Source of the DNA: Enterococcus saccharolyticus subsp. saccharolyticus
GTDB lineage: Bacteria > Bacillota > Bacilli > Lactobacillales > Enterococcaceae
Reading direction: 5' to 3'
NCBI RefSeq assembly: GCF_029023825.1
Contig: NZ_CP118957.1
Location: 837,501-901,500, forward strand
Length of the DNA stretch: 64,000 nucleotides
Shown here: piece by piece, positions 1 through 7,745 of the stretch
How positions within the stretch are numbered: the first letter of the stretch is position 1
How the letters are laid out: each line of letters opens with the position of its first letter
Notes under the pieces: model-generated
Database searches by the model: none
What the model saw: the letters and a program-made list of their open reading frames with translations, nothing else
Told to the model about the DNA's origin: nothing
Translations under genes and position numbers: made by a program

Positions 1-25
1 GTGGGTTCGATTCCCATCGTTCGCC
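1..25 (+). tRNA. tRNA-His, 3' end only (probable)
   Basis: The window opens inside a tRNA: the T-arm and the 3' half of the acceptor stem are present, the anticodon is not. The T-arm is identical to that of the complete tRNA-His at 23236-23309, and both are followed by the same tRNA-Gln. The acceptor strand differs from that copy by one base (T at 20 or 21 for G). Assignment to His is by this similarity only. Confidence 0.6.
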
Positions 26-41
26 TTTGTAAAATTAATAT

Positions 42-113
42 TGGGGTATAGCCAAGCGGTAAGGCAAGGGACTTTGACTCCCTCATGCGTTGGTTCGAAT
101 CCAGCTACCCCAG
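42..113 (+). tRNA. tRNA-Gln (anticodon TTG)
   Basis: A 72-nt cloverleaf with acceptor TGGGGTA/TACCCCA, discriminator G at 113 and anticodon TTG at 74-76. No CCA is encoded. It is identical over its whole length to the copy at 23327-23398. It is the second tRNA of a His-Gln-Cys-Leu operon. Confidence 0.95.
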
Positions 114-148
114 TTTTACTTCTTACAAAGTAAATACATTAACATAAT

Positions 149-219
<71 letters not shown>

Positions 220-235
220 TAGTACATTATAATTT

Positions 236-320
236 GCCGGCGTGGCGGAATTGGCAGACGCGCTGGACTCAAAATCCAGTGCCCGTTAAGGGCGTGCCGG
301 TTCGACCCCGGCCGCCGGTA
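236..320 (+). tRNA. tRNA-Leu (anticodon CAA)
   Basis: An 85-nt class II tRNA with a long variable arm. Acceptor is GCCGGCG/CGCCGGT with a G-T wobble at the first pair, and discriminator is A. The anticodon stem CTGGA/TCCAG closes a seven-base loop with anticodon CAA at 270-272. It is the last gene of the tRNA operon and is followed at once by a terminator. Confidence 0.95.
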
Positions 321-324
321 TAAG

Positions 325-378
325 TTGGTATAGCAACGTTTCTAGACGATTCGTTCAGCTATACCATTTTTGTTTTTT
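325..378 (+). terminator. terminator of the tRNA operon
   Basis: Inverted repeat GGTATAGC (327-334) / GCTATACC (358-365), followed by a T-rich run broken by single A and G residues (366-378). It directly follows tRNA-Leu, so the operon ends here, just before the insertion sequence. Confidence 0.75.
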
Positions 379-430
379 AGGGGTATTTTTGGGCTCTTTG
401 TCAATAAGGACTGATGAAGAGGAATTTTAT

Positions 431-472
431 AAATCAGAGTAAGTAGAGAAATCGTCTTACTCTGATTTTTTT
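431..472. terminator. hairpin at the 3' end of the transposase gene
   Basis: Stem AAATCAGAGTAAG (431-443) / CTTACTCTGATTT (456-468) with a T run to 472 on the plus strand and A/T-rich sequence on the other side. It lies a few bases beyond the transposase stop codon. It probably ends the transposase transcript and also blocks read-in from the tRNA operon. Confidence 0.6.
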
Positions 473-473
473 G

Positions 474-1769
474 TTATTTTACAATAATCAACTGATTCAT
501 CATAAAAATTCTCGTTCTCATATTGTCAAAGGATTTAAATCCATAACTCACTCGCTTCAGTGTTTTGATGTGTGTATTTTTAGCTTCTATTTTTCCGTTA
601 GAATAAGGATATACCATGGCATTTCGTATGCCTTCTTCATACTTAGTTAGTCCTTGGAGTTTCTTACGAAACGATTCATCTAAGTGCTCTGGTAATTCGT
701 TGATTAAGGTGAAAAACAGGTCTGGTTCTTTTTCTCTTAACGCATCTGATATATTATGGAAGCATTCATAAGTTTCTTTTAAAGCTGGTGAGTAATTCAA
801 TAAACGATCGATCATCATAGCTTCTGTTAAATATTGATATTTAGGTGCACGAAAACTTCGCCATGTTTTATATTCTGTATGTTGGATTAAGCTTCTATTT
901 TTTGTGAGATAACGCCAATTTGCTTTTAATTTAAAGTAGGCTTCTTTATTTTTCGTCACAGCGATTCGCTTCATTTCTTTAACTCTAAAATCCTGAAAGG
1001 ATTTATTTAAATGTTTTATGATGTGAAATCGATCGATGACTACTTTCGCATTTGGAAAGACACGTTTCGTTAATTGGTCGTAAGCTGCATTCATATCCGT
1101 TACGAGATAACGGACATTCATTCGAGAAGGATTTTCCATAAAATAGTGTGTTAATTTGTTTAATTTCCTCTTTGGTAAAATATCCACGAGTTTTCCCGTT
1201 TCCCCATCTGCACAAATAAAACTCATTTTATCTTCTAAAGAAGCGTGAGAACGAAATTCATCCACCATTAATACACTAGGCAAACTAGATGTGTTAGGAT
1301 TTGGAATATAAGTGCGTAATCCTTTCAGGATTCGAATCACTGTGGTGATAGAAACATGACAAAGTTTAGCAATCAACGTAAGTGAGCATTTTTCTTTTAA
1401 TAAATCGATAACTTTGAATTTTACATGATAGCCAATCGAACAACGTTTTTCAACTAAAGAACTTTGGGCAGTCCAGTTACTTGAACATTCTTTACACTTG
1501 TATCGCTGTTTAAATATCTTGATAATTGTTGGAAGATGATTGTATTGATCTAATCGTACACGTACACATTTTTTTCCATTCTTCACAATTGAAAGCTTTC
1601 CGAACTGATTTTGAGCTGTACATCCACAATTTGGACAGCTCTTTTGATAAGGAGAACAAGTAGCCTCAATGACGATTGTTTGTCTATTTTTGATAGTTTC
1701 GTAAGAAACATGGATAATTTTTAAAGAAGGGTCTGTAATTCTTAGCATTTTTTTGATATGATTATTCAT
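474..1769 (-). CDS. ISL3-family transposase
   Basis: This 431-residue protein catalyses cut-and-paste movement of the element. Near the N-terminus two CxxC pairs form a zinc ribbon (SCPNCG near residue 45, and YKCKEC with a WTA motif near 90-97), followed by a helix-turn-helix (LIAKLCHVS). The DDE catalytic core includes MVDEFRSH, LVTDMNAAY and VIDRFHIIKHLN, the usual ISL3 pattern. I place the start at the ATG at 1767-1769 because AGGAG precedes it by 8 bases; an in-frame ATG 45 bases upstream has no such site. Length is normal for the family and the frame is open, so the gene looks functional. It stands alone between the two IS ends. Confidence 0.92.
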   Translation of the reverse strand: MNNHIKKMLRITDPSLKIIHVSYETIKNRQTIVIEATCSPYQKSCPNCGCTAQNQFGKLSIVKNGKKCVRVRLDQYNHLPTIIKIFKQRYKCKECSSNWTAQSSLVEKRCSIGYHVKFKVIDLLKEKCSLTLIAKLCHVSITTVIRILKGLRTYIPNPNTSSLPSVLMVDEFRSHASLEDKMSFICADGETGKLVDILPKRKLNKLTHYFMENPSRMNVRYLVTDMNAAYDQLTKRVFPNAKVVIDRFHIIKHLNKSFQDFRVKEMKRIAVTKNKEAYFKLKANWRYLTKNRSLIQHTEYKTWRSFRAPKYQYLTEAMMIDRLLNYSPALKETYECFHNISDALREKEPDLFFTLINELPEHLDESFRKKLQGLTKYEEGIRNAMVYPYSNGKIEAKNTHIKTLKRVSYGFKSFDNMRTRIFMMNQLIIVK

Positions 1770-1856
1770 AAGACATACTCCTTTCTCTTGTTTATTTTGT
1801 AGTGATTTAATCATACAGGAAGTGGGTATGTTTTTTAATACCTAAAATTACAAATG

Positions 1857-1888
1857 GACTGATGAATTGAATTCAATTCATCAGTCCA
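1857..1888. repeat. perfect 32-nt palindrome at the right IS end
   Basis: GGACTGATGAATTGAA is followed at once by its exact reverse complement, with no spacer. The inner arm is part of the right terminal inverted repeat of the ISL3 element. It lies upstream of the transposase and downstream of dapH, both on the minus strand, so it could act as a cruciform, a transposase site or a block to read-through into the transposase. Confidence 0.8.
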
Positions 1889-1929
1889 TTAAATTATAGA
1901 GCCTAAATAGATAAGTAGGAACTTTTTTA

Positions 1930-2631
1930 TTAACCGCGTAAATCATCTAAAAATTCAGTTTTTGATAATGTTTTATCGTCTTTCATTTTAATGATTTTGG
2001 CTGGAGAACCAGCGACAACTGCGTTTGCTGGAACATCTTGGGTAACGACAGCACCAGCTGCTACAACAGCACCTTCACCAATGCGTACACCTTCTAAAAC
2101 AACAGCATTGGCACCGATTAAGACGTTATCTTCTACAACAACAGGACTTGCTGAAGGTGGTTCTAAAACGCCTGCCAAGACAGCACCGGCTCCAATGTGT
2201 GCGCGTTTGCCAACTGTTGCACGAGCGCCTAAAATAGCACCCATATCAATCATTGTTTCTTCGCCAACGACAGCGCCGATATTGATCACGGCACCCATCA
2301 TCACGACTGCATTTTTATTAATGATTGCTTGGTCACGGATAAATGCACCTGGTTCAATACGTGCATCTACTTTCGTTACATCTAACATTGGGACGGCAGA
2401 ATTGCGACGATCATTTTCTAAATAATAGTCGTTAATAACGGCTTTATTTGCTTCTAAAAATGCGTCGATGTCTACTGCATCACCGATTGCAACATTTCCA
2501 AAAATTTTAACACGATCGCTCGTTACATTTGTTAAATCACCATTGATGTAAGCTTTAACAGGTGTTTGTTTGGTCGCATCTTTGATATATTTTGCTAATT
2601 GATACGGATCTGAAAATTGTAATTCTGACAT
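1930..2631 (-). CDS. dapH: tetrahydrodipicolinate N-acetyltransferase
   Basis: This 233-residue enzyme transfers acetyl from acetyl-CoA to tetrahydrodipicolinate, the first committed step of the acetylase branch of diaminopimelate and lysine synthesis. Residues 1-90 form the DapH N-terminal domain. From about residue 90 the chain is a left-handed beta-helix of hexapeptide repeats (for example [31 protein letters not shown]), ending with [11 protein letters not shown]. The start has AAGGAGAACTT just before ATG. Length fits the Bacillus and Enterococcus family, which databases name dapH or dapD. It is divergent from the deacetylase at 2876 that acts two steps later. The aminotransferase between them is not in this window. 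Confidence 0.93.
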   Translation of the reverse strand: MSELQFSDPYQLAKYIKDATKQTPVKAYINGDLTNVTSDRVKIFGNVAIGDAVDIDAFLEANKAVINDYYLENDRRNSAVPMLDVTKVDARIEPGAFIRDQAIINKNAVVMMGAVINIGAVVGEETMIDMGAILGARATVGKRAHIGAGAVLAGVLEPPSASPVVVEDNVLIGANAVVLEGVRIGEGAVVAAGAVVTQDVPANAVVAGSPAKIIKMKDDKTLSKTEFLDDLRG

Positions 2632-2742
2632 AAGTTCTCCTTTTCTGACCTTTTTTAGTCAATTAGGCATAGTTATAAAAAGAATCAAGAGTTACTCGTT
2701 TTATAAATATGTCTAATTATTTTTCTACACAATAAATAAAAA

Positions 2743-2771
2743 TTGAAGATTTGAAAATTTATCAGTAGAAT
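2743..2771 (+). promoter_or_regulatory. candidate promoter for the deacetylase-dapF operon
   Basis: TTGAAG (2743-2748), a 17-base spacer and TAGAAT (2766-2771) resemble a sigma-A promoter. The 244-base gap between dapH and the deacetylase is very AT-rich. I looked for a lysine riboswitch and saw no recognisable one. Confidence 0.4.
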
Positions 2772-2875
2772 ATTGGAATTATATACTATATGATAAACAC
2801 ATATCAATTGTTATGATTTTTTTACTGAAAAATAATGAAAAAAACTATTTATTTTAATGAAAGAAGCGATGTTTT

Positions 2876-4030
2876 ATGAAAATTACACAAGAAATATATG
2901 ATTTATTGCCAGATGTGACTAAATTTCGACGTGAATTGCATCAAATTCCTGAATTGGGATTAGAAGAAGTGCAAACTGCTGACTATTTACGCAAAAAACT
3001 AGCTTCTTTTGGCATTACAGAAGTTTACCCGATGATTGAGACAGGAACTGTTGCGGTGTTGCGGAGTGTCGTTCCTGGCAAAACGATTGCCTTTCGGACA
3101 GATATTGATGCCTTACCGGTGACGGAAGAGACAGGTGTCGACTTTGCTTCTCAAACACTTGGAAAAATGCATGCATGCGGTCATGATGGCCACATGGCGA
3201 CGATGTTAGGCTTTGCCAAATATTTAAGTCAGCATCCTGAAGCCTATCGTGGGACAATCGTTTTAATCTTCCAACCAGCCGAAGAAGGGCCAGGCGGTGC
3301 TCAGTTGATGATTGATGCAGGATTGATTACAACTTATAATATTGAGCAAATTGTTGGCTTACATGTTTTTCCTGACTTTGCAGAAGGAGTCATTGCTTGT
3401 CGCCCTGGGGCAATGATGGCGCGTAATGGTGAAGTATCTATTCAAATTAAAGGGCGAAGTGCTCACGGCGCACAGCCTCAACAAGGCGCCGATGCGATTT
3501 TAGCTGCTTCAGCAGTCATTCAAGGACTGCATAGTATTATTTCTCGCAATATTAGCCCGATGGAAAGCGCAGTGTTAACTTTTGGCAAGATTAGCGGTGG
3601 TGAAGCAATGAATATTATTGCAGGCCAAGTCAATATAGAAGGTACGATGCGAGCGTTTGATGATGCAGTGTATGATCGCATGACTGAGCGTATCGCCATA
3701 CTCGCAAAAGAAATTGCGAAAGGATACGATTGTGAAGCAGAAGTGATTTTTAACCATATGTACCGTGTTGTTGAAAATGACGCAGCGATGGTAACTGCTC
3801 TTGAAAAAGTAGCTGGGGATGCCTACCAAGAAACCCCACCTTATATGTTGGCTGAAGATTTCTCGATGTATCAACAAGTTGTACCAGGGATGTTTTTCTT
3901 TGTAGGTACAAGAAATGAAGCAAAAGGCTACATTCATCCTTTGCACAACGGCAAAATGCAGTTCGACGAAAAAAATCTTTTAAATGGTATTGCTTGTTAC
4001 GTCGGATTGATTCAAGAATTAACTAATTAA
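2876..4030 (+). CDS. N-acetyldiaminopimelate deacetylase (M20 family)
   Basis: This 384-residue metallopeptidase-family enzyme removes the acetyl group from N-acetyl-LL-diaminopimelate to give LL-DAP. Visible metal-site motifs of the M20/M40 amidohydrolase fold are MHACGHDGHMA (about residues 97-107), QPAEEGPGG (132-140) and a late HPLHNG (358-363). The dimerisation domain includes KGRSAHGAQPQQGAD. Orthologues are called ykuR, dapL or dapEL; I leave the symbol blank because dapL also names an unrelated aminotransferase. It is followed 22 bases later by dapF, and dapH lies divergently upstream, so the three genes cover most of the acetylase branch. Confidence 0.9.
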   Translation: MKITQEIYDLLPDVTKFRRELHQIPELGLEEVQTADYLRKKLASFGITEVYPMIETGTVAVLRSVVPGKTIAFRTDIDALPVTEETGVDFASQTLGKMHACGHDGHMATMLGFAKYLSQHPEAYRGTIVLIFQPAEEGPGGAQLMIDAGLITTYNIEQIVGLHVFPDFAEGVIACRPGAMMARNGEVSIQIKGRSAHGAQPQQGADAILAASAVIQGLHSIISRNISPMESAVLTFGKISGGEAMNIIAGQVNIEGTMRAFDDAVYDRMTERIAILAKEIAKGYDCEAEVIFNHMYRVVENDAAMVTALEKVAGDAYQETPPYMLAEDFSMYQQVVPGMFFFVGTRNEAKGYIHPLHNGKMQFDEKNLLNGIACYVGLIQELTN

Positions 4031-4052
4031 TTGATAGAAAAGAGGAACAATC

Positions 4053-4877
4053 ATGAATATCCCATTTTTTAAAATGCAAGGGACTGGAAATGATTTTATT
4101 GTGATTAACAATATGGAATTGAAACTTTTTGGAGAACAACTCGCCCAATTAGCTAAACGTGTTTGCCAACATCGAATTTCTGTTGGTTCGGATGCAGTGA
4201 TGGCCGTTGATTTTCCTGAACATACAGGTGATTTCCGCATGCGTTTTTATAATGCAGATGGGACTGAAGCAGAAATGTGTGGCAATGGTGCACGCTGTAT
4301 TGCGCGTTATGCTTATGAAAAAGGTCTTGCGAAAGAAGAAATGACAATAGAAACGGTTGCCGGAGATGTCCAAGCGTGGCGTTTGGATGAACGATTGTAT
4401 AAAGTTCAGCTAAATGAACCGACAACCGTGGCATTTGATTGTGAATTTTCGGAAAATCCCGAACTAGTTATTGATTACGTGGAACTTGGAAATCCAGGGA
4501 TTCCTCATTTGGTGGTACACTATCCTAATTTAGCAACCACTGAATTGGCGGATCTTCGTGATTTAGCCAAAAAATTGCGCTTTTGGGAAAAGTTATCTAA
4601 AGGAGCAAATGTTAATTTTTATGAATTAACGAATCAAGAGGTTATTGTGCGGACGTTTGAACGTGGTGTGGAAGATTTTACTTTAGCTTGTGGCACAGGT
4701 TCGGGTTCCACTGCCTACGCTTTAAGAAAAAGACAGCTGATTGAGCAAGATCCCATTGTTCTGAATGTTTTAGGTGGAGTCTTAAAAGTAGAAGTTTCAG
4801 ATCAGGCATTAAATCTGATTGGTGATACCAATATTGTTATTGAAGGGATCATTCGAGACGAAGATTTAGTATTATAG
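4053..4877 (+). CDS. dapF: diaminopimelate epimerase
   Basis: This 274-residue PLP-independent racemase converts LL-DAP to meso-DAP. Both catalytic cysteines are present in their usual contexts: MCGNGARCIARY around residue 75 and ACGTGSGSTAY around residue 213. The N-terminus FFKMQGTGNDFIVI is the family signature. It is the second gene of the operon with the deacetylase and ends at a strong terminator. Enterococci cross-link peptidoglycan through lysine, so the product is presumably decarboxylated to L-lysine; lysA is not in the window. Confidence 0.96.
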   Translation: MNIPFFKMQGTGNDFIVINNMELKLFGEQLAQLAKRVCQHRISVGSDAVMAVDFPEHTGDFRMRFYNADGTEAEMCGNGARCIARYAYEKGLAKEEMTIETVAGDVQAWRLDERLYKVQLNEPTTVAFDCEFSENPELVIDYVELGNPGIPHLVVHYPNLATTELADLRDLAKKLRFWEKLSKGANVNFYELTNQEVIVRTFERGVEDFTLACGTGSGSTAYALRKRQLIEQDPIVLNVLGGVLKVEVSDQALNLIGDTNIVIEGIIRDEDLVL

Positions 4878-4881
4878 CGAG

Positions 4882-4922
4882 GATAAATCAATTCTGTTTT
4901 AAAGAATTGATTTATCTTTTTG
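4882..4922 (+). terminator. terminator after dapF
   Basis: A 14-bp perfect stem, GATAAATCAATTCT (4882-4895) / AGAATTGATTTATC (4903-4916), followed by a T run. Confidence 0.85.
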
Positions 4923-4962
4923 TATGAATGTTCAGAATTTTGTAAAAATAGGGGGGCATCTA

Positions 4963-6144
4963 TTGGCAGTTAAAGTGAAAGACATCTATAAAAGGATTCA
5001 AGAAAATAACAATAACATTGAGTTATTAGCGGGTGAAGGGGGAATGAGTAATTTAATTGATTGGTTTCACTTTGTAGAAGGTGTGGAAACCACGGGATTT
5101 TTAGAAGGACGCGAAATCATTATCGTTACTGGAATTGCCTTGAAAGAAAAAGGAAATACGCTGATTGAAATAATGCAAAAGGCGCTAGAAAAAGGTGCTT
5201 CCGCAATTATTGTCAATGTGGGGCGCCACATTTTAAGCATTGATTCAGATATGATTGATTTTTGTAATGAGCATAGTTTCCCCTTATTTACGCTCCCTTG
5301 GGAAGTCTACATGTCGAATGTTGCGAAAATCATCGCTCAAGAAGTACAAAACAATTACAAACGAAAAAATGAGTTAGTTTCTTCATTTAAAAATGCCATT
5401 TTCTTTCCAGAAAAACAAGAATTTTATTCTGCTGATTTAGCACGCTATGACTATCAAGTAGACTGGAAATATTGTATCAGTATTATTCAAGTGCATGACC
5501 GGCATTCTTCAGAAGTCGTACCAGCCGAAGAATTACGGCGTATAAAAAAATATCTGGAAAATACACTCGCTTATCTTGCTCCCCAGACCGTCGTTTTTCG
5601 TTTGAATGATGCGTTAGTTGTCTGTTTTGCGAATTATTTGGAGGAAAATATTTCTCATATGATGACACAATTAATTGATAACTTACCGCGTTATTGTCAC
5701 AAAGAATATTTATTGTATGTCGGTATTGGCCGCAATACATTGAGTGTTCGTTGCATTAATAAAACCTATAATATTGCGAAAAAAGTGGTGCGCTTGCAAA
5801 CAAAATTGGATAAACCTTACCAAGTCTTATCATACAAAGACTTAGGGATTTCACAGCTCTTATTAGCGATGGAAGATACAGAGATTATGAGTGAGTTTTA
5901 TGCCAATAAGTTAAAATATCTTGTGGATTACGACGAAATGAATCAAACGGATTATTGTCAATTCTTAGAAATTTATTTTGAAGAAGGGTGCCGTGTGCAA
6001 GAAGTTGCGAATAAAATGTATCTACATCGCAATTCAATCAACTATAAATTGAAAAAAATTGAAGAAATTTTAGCATGTGACTTAAGTGATTTTACCATAA
6101 GAGTGGAATTAATGGTTGCGTTAAAAGTTCGCCTTATTTTATAG
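4963..6144 (+). CDS. PucR-family transcriptional regulator
   Basis: This is a DNA-binding regulator of about 393 residues. The N-terminal half matches the PucR ligand-binding domain (starting VKVKDIYKRI, with FLEGREIIIVTG and FPLFTLPWEVYMS). The C-terminus carries the PucR-type helix-turn-helix (VQEVANKMYLHRNSINYKLKKIEEIL). In Bacillus, PucR controls purine-nitrogen catabolism. I choose the TTG at 4963 because GGGGGG sits 6 bases upstream; an in-frame ATG at 4924 lies in the T run of the dapF terminator and has no ribosome site. It stands just upstream of the P-II/ABC transporter cluster, which it probably regulates. Ligand unknown. Confidence 0.85.
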   Translation: MAVKVKDIYKRIQENNNNIELLAGEGGMSNLIDWFHFVEGVETTGFLEGREIIIVTGIALKEKGNTLIEIMQKALEKGASAIIVNVGRHILSIDSDMIDFCNEHSFPLFTLPWEVYMSNVAKIIAQEVQNNYKRKNELVSSFKNAIFFPEKQEFYSADLARYDYQVDWKYCISIIQVHDRHSSEVVPAEELRRIKKYLENTLAYLAPQTVVFRLNDALVVCFANYLEENISHMMTQLIDNLPRYCHKEYLLYVGIGRNTLSVRCINKTYNIAKKVVRLQTKLDKPYQVLSYKDLGISQLLLAMEDTEIMSEFYANKLKYLVDYDEMNQTDYCQFLEIYFEEGCRVQEVANKMYLHRNSINYKLKKIEEILACDLSDFTIRVELMVALKVRLIL

Positions 6145-6157
6145 AAGGAATTTTTTG

Positions 6158-6188
6158 AAGAACGGCACAAAGGTGTCGTTCTTTTTTT
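6158..6188 (+). terminator. terminator after the pucR-like gene
   Basis: Stem AAGAACG (6158-6164) / CGTTCTT (6177-6183) with extra GCAC/GTG pairing in the loop, then a T run. It separates the regulator from the P-II operon. Confidence 0.75.
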
Positions 6189-6192
6189 GTGG

Positions 6193-6222
6193 TTGTGCAG
6201 ATGCACAAAAACATTTGGTTTA
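6193..6222. promoter_or_regulatory. candidate operator upstream of the P-II/transport operon
   Basis: TTGTGCA-GA-TGCACAA (6193-6208) is a perfect 7-2-7 palindrome. It is followed by AAACATTTGGTTTA (6209-6222), which resembles the Bacillus PucR box as I recall it (WWWCNTTGGTTAA) but with one extra base. Both lie between the regulator and its presumed targets. No binding data can be read from sequence. Confidence 0.4.
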
Positions 6223-6284
6223 GGGAATATTGTTTGCTACCCGCCTTTTTGATTAAATGAATCCATAAGAAAGAGGTGGTTCAA

Positions 6285-6611
6285 ATGAAAATGATTCAAG
6301 CAATCATTCGAGTGGAAAAAACGGAAGAAGTTTCAGAAGCATTATTAATTGCTGGCTTTCCAGCGATGACCAAAGTCGATGTTTATGGACGAGGCAAACA
6401 ACGTGGATTACAAGTAGGAACGGTTTTTTACGACGAACTACCCAAGACATTACTGATTATTGTAGCAGAAGAGGAAAATGTTGAAGCCGTATTAGATATT
6501 ATCTTAACCGTAGCGAAAACGAGTGATTCCGGAAATTACGGGGATGGACGTGTCTTCGTTAGTGAAGTCGGTGAGGCATACACAATCAGTACCAAAAAAG
6601 CGGAACTGTAA
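6285..6611 (+). CDS. P-II family nitrogen regulator, first of pair
   Basis: This 108-residue protein belongs to the P-II/GlnB fold, small trimeric sensors of ATP/ADP and 2-oxoglutarate. Visible are the N-terminal MIQAIIRVEK strand, a T-loop region (VYGRGKQRG to VFYDELPKT) and the late YGDGRVFVSEV motif of P-II proteins. The T-loop is short and lacks the classical uridylylated context, more like NifI-type than GlnB. The start is ATG at 6285 after AGAGGTGG; a GTG at 6276 is part of that ribosome site. It heads an operon with a second P-II gene and an ABC transporter. No nitrogenase or amtB genes are near, so it probably gates the transporter or its regulator. Confidence 0.88.
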   Translation: MKMIQAIIRVEKTEEVSEALLIAGFPAMTKVDVYGRGKQRGLQVGTVFYDELPKTLLIIVAEEENVEAVLDIILTVAKTSDSGNYGDGRVFVSEVGEAYTISTKKAEL

Positions 6612-6623
6612 TGGAGGGATCGT

Positions 6624-6941
6624 ATGATTGAAATTATGGCTATTGTAAGACCCAATAAAACTTCGGCAACCAAACAGGCACTCATTAATATCAATCGCCC
6701 AGGTTATACTTGCGTTCGAGCAGTCGGTCGCGGAAAAAAAACAGTTGAAGTCATTTTATCGGATGGAAAAAAATTGAAAACCAAATTGGTTAGTAAACGA
6801 ATGTTTTTAATTGTTGTTGAAGATAAAGCCAAAGAAGAAGTCGTCCAAGCAATTATTGATGCCAATTGGTCAGGAAATGAAGGCGATGGCAAGATTTTTG
6901 TGACAAAAATAGTTGATAGCTACAATGTACATTTAGAGTAG
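6624..6941 (+). CDS. P-II family nitrogen regulator, second of pair
   Basis: This 105-residue P-II-like protein lies 12 bases after the first and differs clearly from it. It begins MIEIMAIVRPNK and carries VRAVGRGKK at the T-loop base and NEGDGKIFVTKIVDSY near the C-terminus. The paired arrangement recalls NifI1/NifI2, which act as heteromers, although here they precede transport genes instead of nitrogenase. The T-loop has no tyrosine in the usual position. The neighbouring permease starts 14 bases on, suggesting one transcript. Confidence 0.87.
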   Translation: MIEIMAIVRPNKTSATKQALININRPGYTCVRAVGRGKKTVEVILSDGKKLKTKLVSKRMFLIVVEDKAKEEVVQAIIDANWSGNEGDGKIFVTKIVDSYNVHLE

Positions 6942-6955
6942 AAAGAAGTGAACTT

Positions 6956-7729
6956 ATGAAAAATAAACAAAATATCAATACGTTGATTTCCCTAACCACT
7001 ATCGTCGTTATTTTTGGCATTTGGTATATTGCTACAAATTTTAATTGGGTAGATGGGCGTTTAATTCCCACACCACAAGCAACTTGGACAGCTTTTATTC
7101 AAGTATTATCTGATTATAAAGGACATTCTTTATTAGAACATTTCGGTGCGAGTATGTATCGATTATTGTCGGCTTTCTTTTTAGCTATTATTACAGCCGT
7201 ACCAATTGGTTTGTTGAGTGGTTATTCAGATAAAGCACGAGCAGTACTGACACCAATTATTGAATTTTATCGTCCGCTACCACCATTGGCTTATTATACG
7301 TTATTGGTTTTGGCCTTAGGAATTGATGATGAATCAAAAATTGCTTTACTTTACTTAGCCTGTTTTGCACCAATTTACATCGCTTGTGTCTCTGGAGTTA
7401 CAAAAGTGAAAGCTGATTTTATCCATAGTGCTGAAACACTAGGTGCGAGTCAATTACAAATTTTTGGCTTTGTGATTTTTCCCGCCTGTTTGCCAGAGAT
7501 GTTCATCGGTATCAGAACAGCAGTCGGTGTGGCTTATACCACCTTGGTTGCCTCCGAAATGGTTGCTGCACAAAGTGGAATTGGTTGGATGGTGTTAGAC
7601 GCAAAAAATTGGTTTAGAAATGATGTTATCTTTGTTGGAATTATCGTCATGGGACTAACAGGAATCCTAATCGATTTTCTACTAAGAGTATTGGAGAAAA
7701 AACTCGTGCCTTGGGGCGGTAAAGTCTAA
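6956..7729 (+). CDS. ABC transporter permease, TauC/SsuC type
   Basis: This 257-residue inner-membrane permease has about six hydrophobic segments, beginning with LISLTTIVVIFGIWYIAT near the N-terminus. It carries the EAA-type cytoplasmic loop (HSAETLGASQLQIFGFVIFPACLPEMFIG), which docks to the ATPase. The family imports taurine, alkanesulfonates, nitrate or related small anions. It is co-transcribed with the lipoprotein and ATPase that follow. The substrate is inferred from the linked aminotransferase and dehydrogenase, not from the permease itself. Confidence 0.88.
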   Translation: MKNKQNINTLISLTTIVVIFGIWYIATNFNWVDGRLIPTPQATWTAFIQVLSDYKGHSLLEHFGASMYRLLSAFFLAIITAVPIGLLSGYSDKARAVLTPIIEFYRPLPPLAYYTLLVLALGIDDESKIALLYLACFAPIYIACVSGVTKVKADFIHSAETLGASQLQIFGFVIFPACLPEMFIGIRTAVGVAYTTLVASEMVAAQSGIGWMVLDAKNWFRNDVIFVGIIVMGLTGILIDFLLRVLEKKLVPWGGKV

Positions 7730-7745
7730 AAATGGAGGAAAAAAG

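Larger units (their letters stand above)
392..1903 (-). mobile_element. ISL3-family insertion sequence, about 1.5 kb
   Basis: The left end begins GGCTCTTTGTCAATAAGGAC at 392. The right end, read on the minus strand from 1903, begins GGCTCTATAATTTAATGGAC, and both continue with CTGATGAA, so these are imperfect terminal inverted repeats. The GGCTCT start is typical of ISL3 elements. The single gene inside is an intact ISL3-type transposase on the minus strand. The 8 bases flanking each end (384-391 and 1904-1911) do not match, so no target-site duplication is seen. The element sits between the tRNA terminator and dapH. Confidence 0.85.

Noticed and set aside
1991-2425. Plus-strand 144-codon ORF
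   Set aside because: It is antisense to dapH, rich in Ala/Thr/Pro from hexapeptide-repeat codons, and has no ribosome site; a shadow of dapH.
2632-2875. Lysine riboswitch upstream of dapH or the deacetylase
   Set aside because: The gap is AT-rich and too short for a full L-box with expression platform; no conserved blocks were seen on either strand.
6285-6941. Nitrogenase regulation by NifI proteins
   Set aside because: The paired P-II genes recall NifI1/NifI2, but no nif genes are present; the context is transport and transamination.
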